Source of the DNA: Alistipes sp.
GTDB taxonomy: Bacteria; Bacteroidota; Bacteroidia; Bacteroidales; Rikenellaceae
Length of the DNA: 46,423 nt
Direction: 5' to 3'
Assembly (NCBI GenBank): GCA_021204515.1
Contig: JAJPZH010000184.1
Location: forward strand, 1-46,423
This document shows positions 16,265-24,940 of this stretch, piece by piece (the first letter of the stretch is position 1; each line of letters begins with the position of its first letter). Below the pieces are notes generated by a model. That model was given only the letters and a program-made list of their open reading frames with translations. It did not search any database and had not been told where the DNA came from. Made by a program: the position numbers and the translations under genes.

Positions 16265-18400
16265 TTAAAGGTTGTCCAGCGTGTAACGAATCATTTTCTG
16301 CCGTACGTTCGCCGTGTCGTGGGGCAGCATCGAGTGATTCTGGTCGGGATAGATCATCATGTCGTACTGTTTGCCGCAGCGGTTCAGGGCGCGGGTCATC
16401 TCGACGGTGTTCTGGAAGTGGACATTGTCGTCGGCCGTGCCGTGGATAATCAGCAGACGGGTTTTGCTGTCGTCGAGCATCCGGGCGAAATTGAGCGGCG
16501 AATTGTCGTCGTAGCCCGAAGCGTTGTACTGCGGCAGGTTGTTGTAGATTTCGGTGTAGATCGAATCGTAGTAGCGCCACGAAGTGACGGGCGCCACGGC
16601 GATCGCCATCTTGAACAGCCCGTGCCCTTTGAGCGCGCAGCTCAGGGCCATGAATCCGCCGTACGACCAGCCGTAGATGCCGATGCGCGCCGGGTCCGCA
16701 TAGGGCTGCGCCGCCATGTAGCGGGCCAGCGAGAGCTGATCTTCGACTTCGAGCGCCCCCAATCGTCCGTAGGTTTGTTTCTTGAACTTCTCGCCCCGGA
16801 AGCCCGTGCCGCGTCCGTCGGCGCAGACCACGATATAGCCCTTGTCGGCCAGTGCGTCCTCCCAGTCGAGCGACCAGCGGTCGCGCACCGACTGCGAGCC
16901 GGGACCCGAATACTGCGTCAGCAGGACGGGGTAGCGCTGCGAGGGGTCGAAACCGCGGGGTTTGACGATGTAGGCGTTGAGCGTGTCGCCGCGCTCGGTG
17001 GCGAAGGTGAAGAACTCCTTCTGCGGGCGGCCCGTGGCAGCCAGTTCTTCGCGCAGGGCTTTGCTGTCGGCCAGCAGGCGGACCGGGTTGCCTTCGCCGT
17101 CGCAGATTTCGACCCGGTTGGGGGTCGCGGCGTTGGAGAAGGTCGAAATGTAGTATTTCATGCCGGCGCTCGGTGCGATCGTGTAGAAGCCTTCGCCCGT
17201 GGTCAGGCGGCGTTTCTGCGTGCCGTCGAGCCGCACGCTGTAGAGGTTGCGGCGCAGGGGGGAAGTCTCGGTCGAGAGGTACCACACGTATTTGCCGTCG
17301 GTGCCCACGACGTCGGTCACTTCCCAAGCACCCTTGGTCACTTGTTCGAGAAAGCCCCGCCGGATGCTGTAAAGGTAGAGGTGCATGTATCCCGTGTGGC
17401 TCTCCTGCCGTACGAGGAAGCGGTCCTTGTCCACGAACGTCAGCGAGGAGTCGTCCACGCGCTCGACGTACTGCTGCGACCGCTCGTCGTAGATCGTGCG
17501 CTGGGCGCCGTTGGACTCGCAGAGGATGACTTCGAAAGTGTTCTGGCGGCGGTTGAGCCGGGAGAAGTAGAGTCGTCCGTCGGGAGTCCAGCCGATACGG
17601 GGAATGTACTGGTCGGTTTCGCGCCCCGTGTCGATGCGCTCTTTGGCGCCGGTCGTGAGGTCGCAGACCCAGACTTCGACCGTCGAATTGCGCTCGCCGG
17701 CCTTGGGATATTTGAACGAGTAGGCCTGATTGTAGAGTTTGCCGTCGAAGCGCATCATCTCCATCAGGGGCACCTGAGATTCGTCGAAGCGCAGGTAGGC
17801 GATGCGGCGGCTGTCGGGCGAAAAGACATAGGCTTTCGTGAAACCGAACTCCTCTTCGTAAACCCAGTCGGTCGTGCCGTTGATGACCGAATTCCACGCT
17901 CCGTCGTCGGTGATGCGTCGCGTCTGCCGGGCGGCGGTGTCGTAAACGTAAAGATCGTTGCGGTCCGAATAGGCGATCAGTTTGCTGTCGGGCGAAAACG
18001 AAGCGTCGCGCGGGGCTTCTGCCTCCCGGAGCATGGGCGTCAGGCTGTTGCCCGCGGCCAGAAAATAGCTGGTCGTATAGGAGTGGCGGTAGATCGGTTT
18101 GGCCCCCGAAGCGATCAGTATCTGCCGCTCGTCGGGCGAAAAAGCGTAATCGGTGATCGTCAGATTGGCCGCGGGCGACGGGAGCATCCGCTCGCCCGGT
18201 CCTGCCGCGGCGTAGCTGTGGCGGATGACGTTGTTGCCTTCGAGCGTGGTGTAGTGCTCGCCGTCGGCCATCGAGCGGATGCCGCGGACGGTCTGGTTCA
18301 TGCCCCGCAGGCGGGCGATTTCGGCGTATTCGTTCTGGGCCTGAAGAGTGCCCGCTCCGAGCAGCGCGGCCGCAAGGAGCGTAATTAGCGATGCTTTCAA
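16265..18400 (-). CDS. Dipeptidyl peptidase IV-like serine peptidase (S9B)
   Basis: 711 residues from a TTG at 18400 giving the signal peptide MKASLITLLAAALLGAGTLQAQ. An ATG at 18439 would overlap the upstream gene by 26 bp and put a charged leader before the signal. An N-terminal beta-propeller includes WVYEEEF, the double-glutamate N-terminus-binding motif of DPP4. The C-terminal alpha/beta-hydrolase has the nucleophile serine in GWSYGG (about residue 579), the Asp in HGTADDNVH (about 658) and the His in DQNHSM (about 689). It releases X-Pro dipeptides in the periplasm or at the cell surface, as its Porphyromonas relative does. It is in one operon with the unknown protein upstream and ogt downstream. 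Confidence 0.92.
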   Translation of the reverse strand: MKASLITLLAAALLGAGTLQAQNEYAEIARLRGMNQTVRGIRSMADGEHYTTLEGNNVIRHSYAAAGPGERMLPSPAANLTITDYAFSPDERQILIASGAKPIYRHSYTTSYFLAAGNSLTPMLREAEAPRDASFSPDSKLIAYSDRNDLYVYDTAARQTRRITDDGAWNSVINGTTDWVYEEEFGFTKAYVFSPDSRRIAYLRFDESQVPLMEMMRFDGKLYNQAYSFKYPKAGERNSTVEVWVCDLTTGAKERIDTGRETDQYIPRIGWTPDGRLYFSRLNRRQNTFEVILCESNGAQRTIYDERSQQYVERVDDSSLTFVDKDRFLVRQESHTGYMHLYLYSIRRGFLEQVTKGAWEVTDVVGTDGKYVWYLSTETSPLRRNLYSVRLDGTQKRRLTTGEGFYTIAPSAGMKYYISTFSNAATPNRVEICDGEGNPVRLLADSKALREELAATGRPQKEFFTFATERGDTLNAYIVKPRGFDPSQRYPVLLTQYSGPGSQSVRDRWSLDWEDALADKGYIVVCADGRGTGFRGEKFKKQTYGRLGALEVEDQLSLARYMAAQPYADPARIGIYGWSYGGFMALSCALKGHGLFKMAIAVAPVTSWRYYDSIYTEIYNNLPQYNASGYDDNSPLNFARMLDDSKTRLLIIHGTADDNVHFQNTVEMTRALNRCGKQYDMMIYPDQNHSMLPHDTANVRQKMIRYTLDNL

Positions 18401-18413
18401 TGTAAATTCCGTT

Positions 18414-19100
18414 TTAAATATCCTCCACTTCGAAATCATAGCCGAGCCGTTTGCCCGTGACGAATTTCGAGTTGTCCATCTTGGTATTGAACTGATCGAC
18501 CGTTACGCGCTTGTTGTCCTCGTAAGGCGGCATCAGCAGATCGAAGTTCAGAGCGAACCAGATCGCTGCTTCGAGGATGGCGATGAGCGCGTCATGGCCG
18601 ATTTCACTTTTGCCGAACTCCATGGCCCGCATCGAGGACTGCTGTTTACCTTCGACGAAGTAGCGGCGTTCGCGGTTGATGAAGATCCGGCCGATGAGGT
18701 AGCCTTCGTCGGCGTTGCGGTTGAATTTGAACGAGTCGGAGAGGAAATTGTAGATGTTGATAAGGCCGCAGTAGGAGTTTTCACGGTCGCTCTGCACATA
18801 GGGATTCTGCCAGATCAGGTGGTTGGCGTCGAATTCGAAGATGTCGGTGTGCATCTGGAAAATCAGGATGTCGTTGGCCACCTGCAGCTGGGCTTCGAAT
18901 TTGCCGCGGTCGCGGTATTCGAGCCGCACGCGGCGGTCGAGTTTGCCGTCCAGCTCGTCGTCCATCTCCGAGGCCATTTCGAGCAGCGTCTCTTTCAGCT
19001 CGTTGAAGGCCGAGAAGGTGTTGTCGAAAATCCGTTGCTTGAGCGTCGATTTGCGGATGATCGTATCGAGGATCTTGCTTCTTAGCGGTGTGGTTTCCAT
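18414..19100 (-). CDS. Conserved-looking cytoplasmic protein of unknown function
   Basis: 228 residues, no signal peptide or membrane segment, rich in acidic and aromatic residues (for example DDELDGKLDRRVRLEYRDR and IFEFDANHLIWQNPYV). The N-terminal third looks helical, with FSAFNELKETLLEMASEMDDEL. I believe similar uncharacterised proteins occur in Bacteroidales, but I cannot name a domain. It lies 15 bp after the glucosaminidase gene and 13 bp before the peptidase, so it is cotranscribed with both. No catalytic motif is evident. Confidence 0.8.
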   Translation of the reverse strand: METTPLRSKILDTIIRKSTLKQRIFDNTFSAFNELKETLLEMASEMDDELDGKLDRRVRLEYRDRGKFEAQLQVANDILIFQMHTDIFEFDANHLIWQNPYVQSDRENSYCGLINIYNFLSDSFKFNRNADEGYLIGRIFINRERRYFVEGKQQSSMRAMEFGKSEIGHDALIAILEAAIWFALNFDLLMPPYEDNKRVTVDQFNTKMDNSKFVTGKRLGYDFEVEDI

Positions 19101-19115
19101 GTGGTATCGTGTGTT

Positions 19116-20123
19116 TTATTTTATACGTATCTGGCGGCCCTGTTCGAGCGTGTCGCCCGGCTTGAGTTTGTTGAGCTTCTCGACCGAGCGGGTGCGGATG
19201 GCGTACGACTGGCCCACGGCGTAGGCCGTTTCGCCCTGACGGCAGATGTGGGTGTGGGCGTTGCCCTCCCAGCGTTTCTTCTTGCGTTCGATGTAGACCA
19301 CTTCGTCGGTCATCGGCTGGGCTTTCTTGTCCTTCAGGTCGTTGAACTTGCGCAGATTGCGTGCCGAAATGCGGAATTTCTTCCCGATGTTCTCGAACGT
19401 GTCGCCCTCCTTGGCCAGCACGTAATGCACGCCGTTGGTCGCATAGACATTATAGCCGTTGTGGGCGTTGATCGTCACGCGGTAGTTGTCCGGATCGACG
19501 GCCGACGAAGCATCGGCCGTGCGCTCCACGCTGCTTTGGTCGGTGAACCAGCCTTCGGGGTCGGTGATCTTGCGGCCCGAACGCGAGGCGTAAAGCCGTT
19601 CGCCGTCGGGCTGGTCCAGCAGGAAAAGCTGAGCCTCCTCGATGATGCGGCACAGCCGCTGCGCATAGTCGGACGCCGTGGCGTAGCCGGCGGCCTTCAA
19701 TCCCCGCGCCCAGCTTTTGTAGTCGGTCGGGGAGTAGGCGAACAGCGAGTCGTAGCGGGGCTGCGAATCGAGGAACTCGGCATGGTCTTGGTACGAGGCT
19801 TCGACCGTGGGGTAGCTGCGGAAACACTCGCCTTTGGCGTCGTCGTCGTGGTAGACCTTCCCGCCTGTCCAGTCGCGTTTGCACTTGATGCCGAAATGAT
19901 TGTTGGACATCATCGAGAGACGGCTGTTGCCGCAGTCGGATTCGAGGATGCCCTGCGCCATGGTGATACTCGCAGGGATGCCGTAACGCTCCATATGGGC
20001 GACGGCGATGGATTTATAACGGTCGATATACTCCTCGCGGGTCTGCCGGACCTGCGCCCGCAGGCTTCCGAATGCCGTCAGGAGGATTCCTGCGAGCAGT
20101 ATTGCATTTTTGGAAAAATTCAT
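19116..20123 (-). CDS. Glucosaminidase-domain peptidoglycan hydrolase with LysM domains
   Basis: 335 residues with a signal peptide (cleavage near LRAQ). A glucosaminidase domain (GH73-like) covers about 30-175, with the likely catalytic glutamate E61 in AQGILESDCGNSRL and the family block NNHFGIKC. Two LysM-type peptidoglycan-binding repeats follow at about 230-275 (LAKEGDTFENIGKKF) and 295-335 (CRQGETAYAVGQSY). It is expected to cut N-acetylglucosaminyl bonds of peptidoglycan in the periplasm. It is first in the minus-strand operon and divergent from DUF4254, with overlapping promoters. Confidence 0.9.
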   Translation of the reverse strand: MNFSKNAILLAGILLTAFGSLRAQVRQTREEYIDRYKSIAVAHMERYGIPASITMAQGILESDCGNSRLSMMSNNHFGIKCKRDWTGGKVYHDDDAKGECFRSYPTVEASYQDHAEFLDSQPRYDSLFAYSPTDYKSWARGLKAAGYATASDYAQRLCRIIEEAQLFLLDQPDGERLYASRSGRKITDPEGWFTDQSSVERTADASSAVDPDNYRVTINAHNGYNVYATNGVHYVLAKEGDTFENIGKKFRISARNLRKFNDLKDKKAQPMTDEVVYIERKKKRWEGNAHTHICRQGETAYAVGQSYAIRTRSVEKLNKLKPGDTLEQGRQIRIK

Positions 20124-20131
20124 TATCTTTG
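20102..20131 (+). promoter_or_regulatory. Probable promoter for DUF4254-GT9
   Basis: TTG at 20102-20104, a 19-base spacer, then TATCTTTG at 20124-20131, 67 bp before the DUF4254 start. The -33 box lies inside the first codons of the divergent glucosaminidase gene. The -33 box is TTG (ATTG) and not full TTTG. Confidence 0.5.
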
Positions 20132-20147
20132 TTTAATCTTATACGGA

Positions 20148-20178
20148 CAAAGGTATAATTTTCCCACGAAAATTACAA
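20148..20178 (-). promoter_or_regulatory. Probable promoter for the glucosaminidase operon
   Basis: On the minus strand TTG (20176-20178), a 20-base spacer, then TACCTTTG (20148-20155), 25 bp before the glucosaminidase start. The -7 box is a full match; the -33 box is partial. Confidence 0.55.
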
Positions 20179-20198
20179 TTAAAGTATATCGCTGAACT

Positions 20199-20804
20199 AT
20201 GTTTACCGAAAACGCAAACCGCATTTTCAACCGGGTTATCGAAGAGTACCATCGCTGGGACGACGTGGATCATCCCATCGAGAATCCCTATGAGCCGGGA
20301 ACCATCGACCACCTGCTCTATCACAAGAACTGGATCGATACCGTGCAGTGGCATCTCGAGGATATCATCCGCGATCCGCAGATCGATCCCGTGGCCGCGC
20401 TGGCCATCAAACGGCGCATCGACAAGTCCAATCAGGAGCGTACGGACATGGTGGAGTACGTCGATTCGTACCTGCTCGACAAATATAAGGACGTAGAACC
20501 CCTGCCCGGCGCGCGGCTCAACACCGAGACCCCGGCGTGGGCCATCGACCGGCTGTCGATACTGGCGCTCAAGATTTACCACATGGCCTGCGAGACGGAG
20601 CGTGCGGATGTGGACGATGCCCACCGCGCGGCGTGCCGGAAGAAGCTCGACGTGCTGCTGGCGCAGCAGGCGGATCTTTCGAAAGCGATCGAAGAGCTGA
20701 TCGAGGACATCGAGGCGGGCCGCAAGTACATGAAGACCTACAAACAGATGAAAATGTATAATGATCCGGCGTTGAACCCGGTTCTTTATGGTCAGAAAAA
20801 GTAA
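20199..20804 (+). CDS. DUF4254 family protein
   Basis: 201 residues, no signal peptide, highly charged and helical. The N-terminal half contains WHLEDIIRDPQIDP and IDKSNQERTDMVEYVDSYL, which I recognise as the DUF4254 pattern. A coiled-coil-like helix covers about 145-180 (LLAQQADLSKAIEELIEDIEAG). No enzymatic motif is known to me. Its 3' end overlaps the following GT9 gene by 17 bp, so the two are translationally linked. DUF4254 proteins are repeatedly found beside heptosyltransferase-like genes, which suggests a role in surface glycolipid assembly. Confidence 0.85.
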   Translation: MFTENANRIFNRVIEEYHRWDDVDHPIENPYEPGTIDHLLYHKNWIDTVQWHLEDIIRDPQIDPVAALAIKRRIDKSNQERTDMVEYVDSYLLDKYKDVEPLPGARLNTETPAWAIDRLSILALKIYHMACETERADVDDAHRAACRKKLDVLLAQQADLSKAIEELIEDIEAGRKYMKTYKQMKMYNDPALNPVLYGQKK

Positions 20805-21813
20805 GAAACTTCCGCGTCATCTGATCGTGTACCGGACCTCGGCGATGGGGGACGTGGCGATGCTCGCGCATGCGCTGCGGGCTTTGAAACAGGCCTATCC
20901 CGACCTGCAGGTCACGGTTGCCACACGATCGCTGTTCCGGGCCTTTTTCACGGGACTCGACATCGGCTTTCTGGACGTCGATGTCAAGGGCGCGCATCAT
21001 TCGCTGTGCGGAATATGGCGGCTGGCCGCCCAAGCGCGGCGGCTGGGGGCGGATGCCGTGGCCGACGTGCACGGCGTGCTGCGTTCGGTAACGTTTCGCA
21101 CCGCTCTGTGGCTGCACGGTATTCCTTTCGCGGCCATCGAAAAAGGCCGGGATGAAAAGGGCGAATTTATACGGCGCGGCGGCCGGGGCGTCAAACCCGC
21201 GAAACACACCGTCGTCCGTTATTGCGACGTATTCCGGAAGCTGGGATTCGTGTTCGACGACCCCGAACCGGCCGTGCGGCGCGGGCATCCCAATCCGATG
21301 GGTGAAAAGACGGGAACGTGGATCGGTTTCGCGCCTTTCTCGGCGCAGCAGGGCAAGACCTATCCCGAGCCGCTGGCCCGCGAAGCGGTGCGTCTGCTTG
21401 CCGAACGTTACGACCGGGTGTTCATCCACAGCGGCGGCGGTGCCGAGGCGGAGTTCGCGCAGGAGATGGAGCGTCTGTATCCCAACGTCACGGCGCTGTT
21501 CGGACGGGTTAAGATGGCGGGCGAGATCGACCTGATCGCCAATCTGGACTGCGTGGTGTCGATGGATTCGCTGGTCATGCATTTGGCGTCGCTCGTGGCG
21601 ACGCCCGTGGTGTCGGTATGGGGCGCGACGCATCCCGGTCTGGGATTTTTCGGGTACGGCTGCGATCCGCGCGGCATCGTGCAGGCCGATATGGAGTGCC
21701 GGCCCTGTTCGGTCTTCGGAAATAAGCCGTGCCGTTACGGAGATTACCGTTGTCTGCATGCCGTAACGCCCGCCATGATCGCGGAGCGGGTCGAGGAGAT
21801 CGTCGGCAAATGA
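20788..21813 (+). CDS. Glycosyltransferase family 9 (heptosyltransferase-like)
   Basis: 341 residues, GT-B fold. The N-terminal Rossmann half begins HLIVYRTSAMGDVAMLAHALRAL, the acceptor-side motif of WaaC/WaaF-like enzymes. The C-terminal half has IGFAPFSAQQGKTYP and the nucleotide-sugar site around MDSLVMHLASLVATPVVSVWGATHP. It probably adds a sugar to the lipid A core at the cytoplasmic face of the inner membrane; the exact sugar is not predictable. It overlaps DUF4254 by 17 bp and is followed by a perfect terminator. Confidence 0.9.
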   Translation: MVRKSKKLPRHLIVYRTSAMGDVAMLAHALRALKQAYPDLQVTVATRSLFRAFFTGLDIGFLDVDVKGAHHSLCGIWRLAAQARRLGADAVADVHGVLRSVTFRTALWLHGIPFAAIEKGRDEKGEFIRRGGRGVKPAKHTVVRYCDVFRKLGFVFDDPEPAVRRGHPNPMGEKTGTWIGFAPFSAQQGKTYPEPLAREAVRLLAERYDRVFIHSGGGAEAEFAQEMERLYPNVTALFGRVKMAGEIDLIANLDCVVSMDSLVMHLASLVATPVVSVWGATHPGLGFFGYGCDPRGIVQADMECRPCSVFGNKPCRYGDYRCLHAVTPAMIAERVEEIVGK

Positions 21814-21827
21814 CAATAGGACGGAAT

Positions 21828-21860
21828 ATGAAAAGCCCCGGAATCTCCGGGGCTTTTCAT
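21828..21860. terminator. Terminator after the GT9 gene
   Basis: A perfect 14-bp stem (atgaaaagccccgg and its complement) with loop aatct. The stem ends carry the A/T runs, so it may work in both directions, serving the phosphodiester glycosidase gene that converges at 21924 too. Confidence 0.85.
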
Positions 21861-21923
21861 GTGTCGGGACGTGTGCCGCGGCGGAACCGGCGGGCTTTTT
21901 CTCGTGGAATCGTTTTCCCGGCT

Positions 21924-22772
21924 CTATTTGTTGCGGCGTATCACGATGCAGTTGGGAACACCGCGCTCGCCTTCGTGGTCGAAACGTTTGTTGTCGTAGG
22001 GGTGGTTGAGCACGCCTTCCTGCGCTGTCCAGAGCGTCGAGGAACCGCCGCCGTCGAGGTTCAGCGCATCGACGAGTCCCAGCTGATGGGCGATGTAGGC
22101 CGTTTCGGCGATGGTCGTGCCGTCGGCCTGCCCCTTGAAGCGGCCGTCGATGACGGCCATGACGACCGTGCCGTCGGCCCGTTTGCCGATCAGCGTGCGG
22201 GGGTGGCGGCGGGTGTAGAAACTGTCTTCGGAGTCGTATCCGACGCTCCGGCCGTCGCGGACCAGTACCGGACCTGCGGCCAGCGCCGAACGGTAGCGGC
22301 GGGCGATGCGGGAATATTGGGTCGTGTCGCAGAAGAAAATATCCATTTTGCGGCCGCGTTTGTCGCGCAAAGCGATGACGCCGTTGGTGCGCATCGTCTC
22401 ATCGGGAGTTGTCCGGCCCAGAATCTGCTTGTCGATCAGTACGAAGGTTACGGGGGCGAGTGTTTTCATGTTGAAATAGCTGCCGTTCAGGGCGGCGTCG
22501 GCTCCGGCGGTTTTGCCCAATTCGCTCGTGGCGCATGCTTTGCCGTCGAGCTGTATGATCTCCGTCGTGAAATTACGGGCGGGGTAGGCGACCACCGAGA
22601 CGGTTTGCCGTGAACCGAACATGTCGATCTGGGCGCGGCGGCATTCGGCGCCTGCCGCGAGGGGCGTAATCTGCCAGCGGGCGCAGGCGAAAGCGACCGA
22701 GTCTTCGGGCGTCTGGGCCGCGGCCGTAAAAGAAAAGAGGAGCAGGAAGGCTCCCGCAAGGAATTTAGTCAT
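21924..22772 (-). CDS. Secreted phosphodiester glycosidase (NAGPA/DUF2233 domain)
   Basis: 282 residues with a signal peptide (MTKFLAGAFLLLFSFTAAAQ). The domain matches phosphodiester glycosidases, relatives of the mammalian uncovering enzyme: NGSYFNMKTLAPV, the RHPRTLIGKRADGTVVMAVIDGR strand pair, and NLDGGGSSTLW near the C-terminus, which holds the conserved Asp-Gly-Gly-Gly loop. It is expected to cleave sugar-1-phosphodiester bonds in the periplasm or outside. It has its own promoter (22797-22827). The true start is the ATG at 22772; the longer open frame upstream runs into the terminator of the next gene. Confidence 0.85.
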   Translation of the reverse strand: MTKFLAGAFLLLFSFTAAAQTPEDSVAFACARWQITPLAAGAECRRAQIDMFGSRQTVSVVAYPARNFTTEIIQLDGKACATSELGKTAGADAALNGSYFNMKTLAPVTFVLIDKQILGRTTPDETMRTNGVIALRDKRGRKMDIFFCDTTQYSRIARRYRSALAAGPVLVRDGRSVGYDSEDSFYTRRHPRTLIGKRADGTVVMAVIDGRFKGQADGTTIAETAYIAHQLGLVDALNLDGGGSSTLWTAQEGVLNHPYDNKRFDHEGERGVPNCIVIRRNK

Positions 22773-22796
22773 AATTATAGATGAAATTGACGGATA

Positions 22797-22827
22797 CAAA
22801 TTTAAGGATTTAAATCGGTTCGCCAAA
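22797..22827 (-). promoter_or_regulatory. Bacteroidetes-type promoter for the phosphodiester glycosidase
   Basis: On the minus strand TTTG (22824-22827), a 19-base spacer, then TAAATTTG (22797-22804), 24 bp before the start codon. Both boxes and the spacing match the consensus. Confidence 0.78.
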
Positions 22828-22852
22828 TTGCTGCCGTTGCCGGGTACGCATG

Positions 22853-22881
22853 AAAAATCCCCGATCCGGACGGTCGGGGAT
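22853..22881 (-). terminator. Terminator after the lipocalin-like gene
   Basis: On the minus strand atccccga pairs with tcggggat around a short GC-rich loop, followed by five T. It lies 32 bp past the stop of the lipoprotein gene. Confidence 0.78.
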
Positions 22882-22912
22882 GTGCTTTGACTGCGGAAAT
22901 CCGCGCCGGTTA

Positions 22913-23476
22913 TTAGTTGGCTTTTGTGTAAACCGCTCCGTTGCCTTCGATGGTCAGCGTGTATACGCCGTCGGCGTCCTTGGCGATGATACCCGTCTCG
23001 GTGAAGTCGATGGTCTGGCCGTTGCCGATACTTTGGCCTTTGAGTAGGATTTTGCCGGTTTCGCCCTGCAGCTCCCACGAGGTGTAGGGCAGCGTGGCCA
23101 TGTTGATCGACCGGGCCTGACCTTCGATCAGGATCTCGATGCCCATTACGCCTTCGGGGTCGATGGGGTCGGGCATGGTCCACTTGCCGACGGCTTCGGC
23201 ATAGGTCGGGTCGGTGGCGACTTTAGCGGCTGCGGCGCCGTCCTCCAGCTTGCCTTTGTAGTCCACGACGACTGGGGCGCCGAGCAGCAGGCCGTTGGCT
23301 TCGCTCTTGTCGGCGTCCATAGTCGAGAAGGTGAAGGTCCCTTCGGCGTTCTCGACGGTTACGGTGTTCATGGATGCGTCGGTGATGAAGCCGGTAAAGG
23401 TTTTGGGCGTGTTGTCGCCGCAGGCTGTCATGCCGCATAAAGCGATGGCGGCGGCCATGATCTTGATGCTTTTCAT
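22913..23476 (-). CDS. Lipocalin-like lipoprotein
   Basis: 187 residues from the ATG at 23476. A lipoprotein signal ends at GMTAC (Cys about 19). The mature protein is rich in short beta strands with repeated turns (FTGFITDASMNTVTVEN, GKWTMPDPIDPEGVMGIEI, WELQGETGKILLKGQSIGNG). This pattern resembles the lipocalin-like lipoproteins common in Bacteroidales, but a firm family match needs a profile search. A longer open frame to 23521 would place 15 residues before the signal peptide and is unlikely. It is 22 bp downstream of the NfnB gene and so in that operon. Confidence 0.75.
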   Translation of the reverse strand: MKSIKIMAAAIALCGMTACGDNTPKTFTGFITDASMNTVTVENAEGTFTFSTMDADKSEANGLLLGAPVVVDYKGKLEDGAAAAKVATDPTYAEAVGKWTMPDPIDPEGVMGIEILIEGQARSINMATLPYTSWELQGETGKILLKGQSIGNGQTIDFTETGIIAKDADGVYTLTIEGNGAVYTKAN

Positions 23477-23498
23477 TGCTTGTGAGATATTTATGGGT

Positions 23499-24884
23499 TT
23501 AACGCTTTCTGATGTATTCATCGATGGCCCGTGCTGCCGTGCGGCCTGCGCCCATGGCGAGGATGACGGTTGCGGCGCCGGTTACGGCGTCGCCGCCCGC
23601 GAAGACCCCTTCGCGCGACGTGGCGCCTTGCCCGTCGGCCGTGATGCAGCCGCGGCGGTCGGTCTCCAGTCCTGCGGTCGTGGCGGCCAGCAGGGGATTG
23701 GGCGAGGTGCCCAGCGCCATGATGACCACGTCGCAGGCGATGTCGAACTCCGAGCCGGGCTTCACTACGGGCGAGCGGCGGCCGCTCTGGTCGGGTTCGC
23801 CCAGCTCCATCTCCACGCACCGGATGCCGGTGACCCAGCCGCGCTCGTCGCCGAGGACCTCCGCGGGGTTGGTGAGCATGCGGAAACAGATGCCCTCCTG
23901 CTTGGCGTGATGGACCTCCTCGACACGTGCCGGAAGCTCCTTTTCGCTGCGGCGGTAGACGATCGTCGCCTCGGCGCCCAGCCGTTTGGCCGTGCGCACG
24001 GCGTCCATCGCCACGTTGCCGCCGCCGACCACGACCACACGCTTGCCGACGTAGATCGGGGTGTCGTACGTGTCGTCGTAGGCGCGCATCAGGTTGGCGC
24101 GCGTCAGGAATTCGTTGGCCGAAACCACGCCGTTGAGGTTCTCGCCCGGAATGCCCATGAAGCGGGGAAGTCCCGCGCCGGAGCCGATGAATACGGCGTC
24201 GTACCCCTCCTCGCCGAGCAGCGAATCAACGGTGACGGTGCGGCCCACGATGACGTCGGTTTCGATCTCCACGCCGAGCCGCTCGACTTCGGCGATCTCG
24301 CGCGCCACGATGCGCTGTTTGGGCAGGCGGAATTCGGGAATGCCGTAGACCAGTACGCCTCCCACCTTGTGCAGGGCTTCGAATATCTTGACTCCGTAAC
24401 CCATCTTCGCAAGGTCGCTGGCGCAGGCCAGTCCCGCCGGGCCGCTGCCGATGACGGCGACCCTGCGGCCGTTGCGCGGTGCGGTGCGGGACGCCGCGGC
24501 GCCGTGTTCGAGTTTCCAGTCGCCTACGAAACGTTCGAGTTTGCCGATGGCGACCGGTTCGCTCTTGATGCCCAGAATGCAGGATCCTTCGCACTGCGAT
24601 TCCTGCGGGCAGACGCGGCCGCAGATCGAAGGCAGCGAACTGTCTTCGGCGATGATGTCGGCCGCTTGCTGCAGCTCGCCTCGGTGCAGGGCTCCGATAA
24701 AGTCCGGGATACGGATATTGACCGGGCAGGCCGCTACGCAGCGGGGATTTTTGCATTGCAGGCAGCGCGACGCTTCGAGCGCCGCCTCTTCGAGGTCGTA
24801 GCCGTAGCAGACCTCCTCGAAGTTGGTCGCACGAATTTTCGGGTCTTGTTCGCGCACGGGAACGCGCGGTATCTTGTTTGCCAT
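23499..24884 (-). CDS. NfnB-like / glutamate-synthase-small-subunit-like flavoprotein
   Basis: 461 residues. The N-terminal domain has eight cysteines for two 4Fe-4S clusters: C41/C44/C49/C53 and C88/C92/C98/C102. Then come an FAD site (VAVIGSGPAG at about 143) and an NAD(P)H site (VVVVGGGNVAMD). Alone it could be called GltD. Directly upstream lies an NfnA-type ferredoxin-NAD reductase subunit and there is no glutamate synthase large subunit, so the pair is better read as NfnAB, the electron-bifurcating NADH-dependent ferredoxin:NADP oxidoreductase. It works in the cytoplasm. Confidence 0.85.
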   Translation of the reverse strand: MANKIPRVPVREQDPKIRATNFEEVCYGYDLEEAALEASRCLQCKNPRCVAACPVNIRIPDFIGALHRGELQQAADIIAEDSSLPSICGRVCPQESQCEGSCILGIKSEPVAIGKLERFVGDWKLEHGAAASRTAPRNGRRVAVIGSGPAGLACASDLAKMGYGVKIFEALHKVGGVLVYGIPEFRLPKQRIVAREIAEVERLGVEIETDVIVGRTVTVDSLLGEEGYDAVFIGSGAGLPRFMGIPGENLNGVVSANEFLTRANLMRAYDDTYDTPIYVGKRVVVVGGGNVAMDAVRTAKRLGAEATIVYRRSEKELPARVEEVHHAKQEGICFRMLTNPAEVLGDERGWVTGIRCVEMELGEPDQSGRRSPVVKPGSEFDIACDVVIMALGTSPNPLLAATTAGLETDRRGCITADGQGATSREGVFAGGDAVTGAATVILAMGAGRTAARAIDEYIRKR

Positions 24885-24940
24885 TGTCGTCGTTGTTTTT
24901 CGGGTGTCGGCGGAGCGGTGTGCACGCCTCCGCCGTGCGT

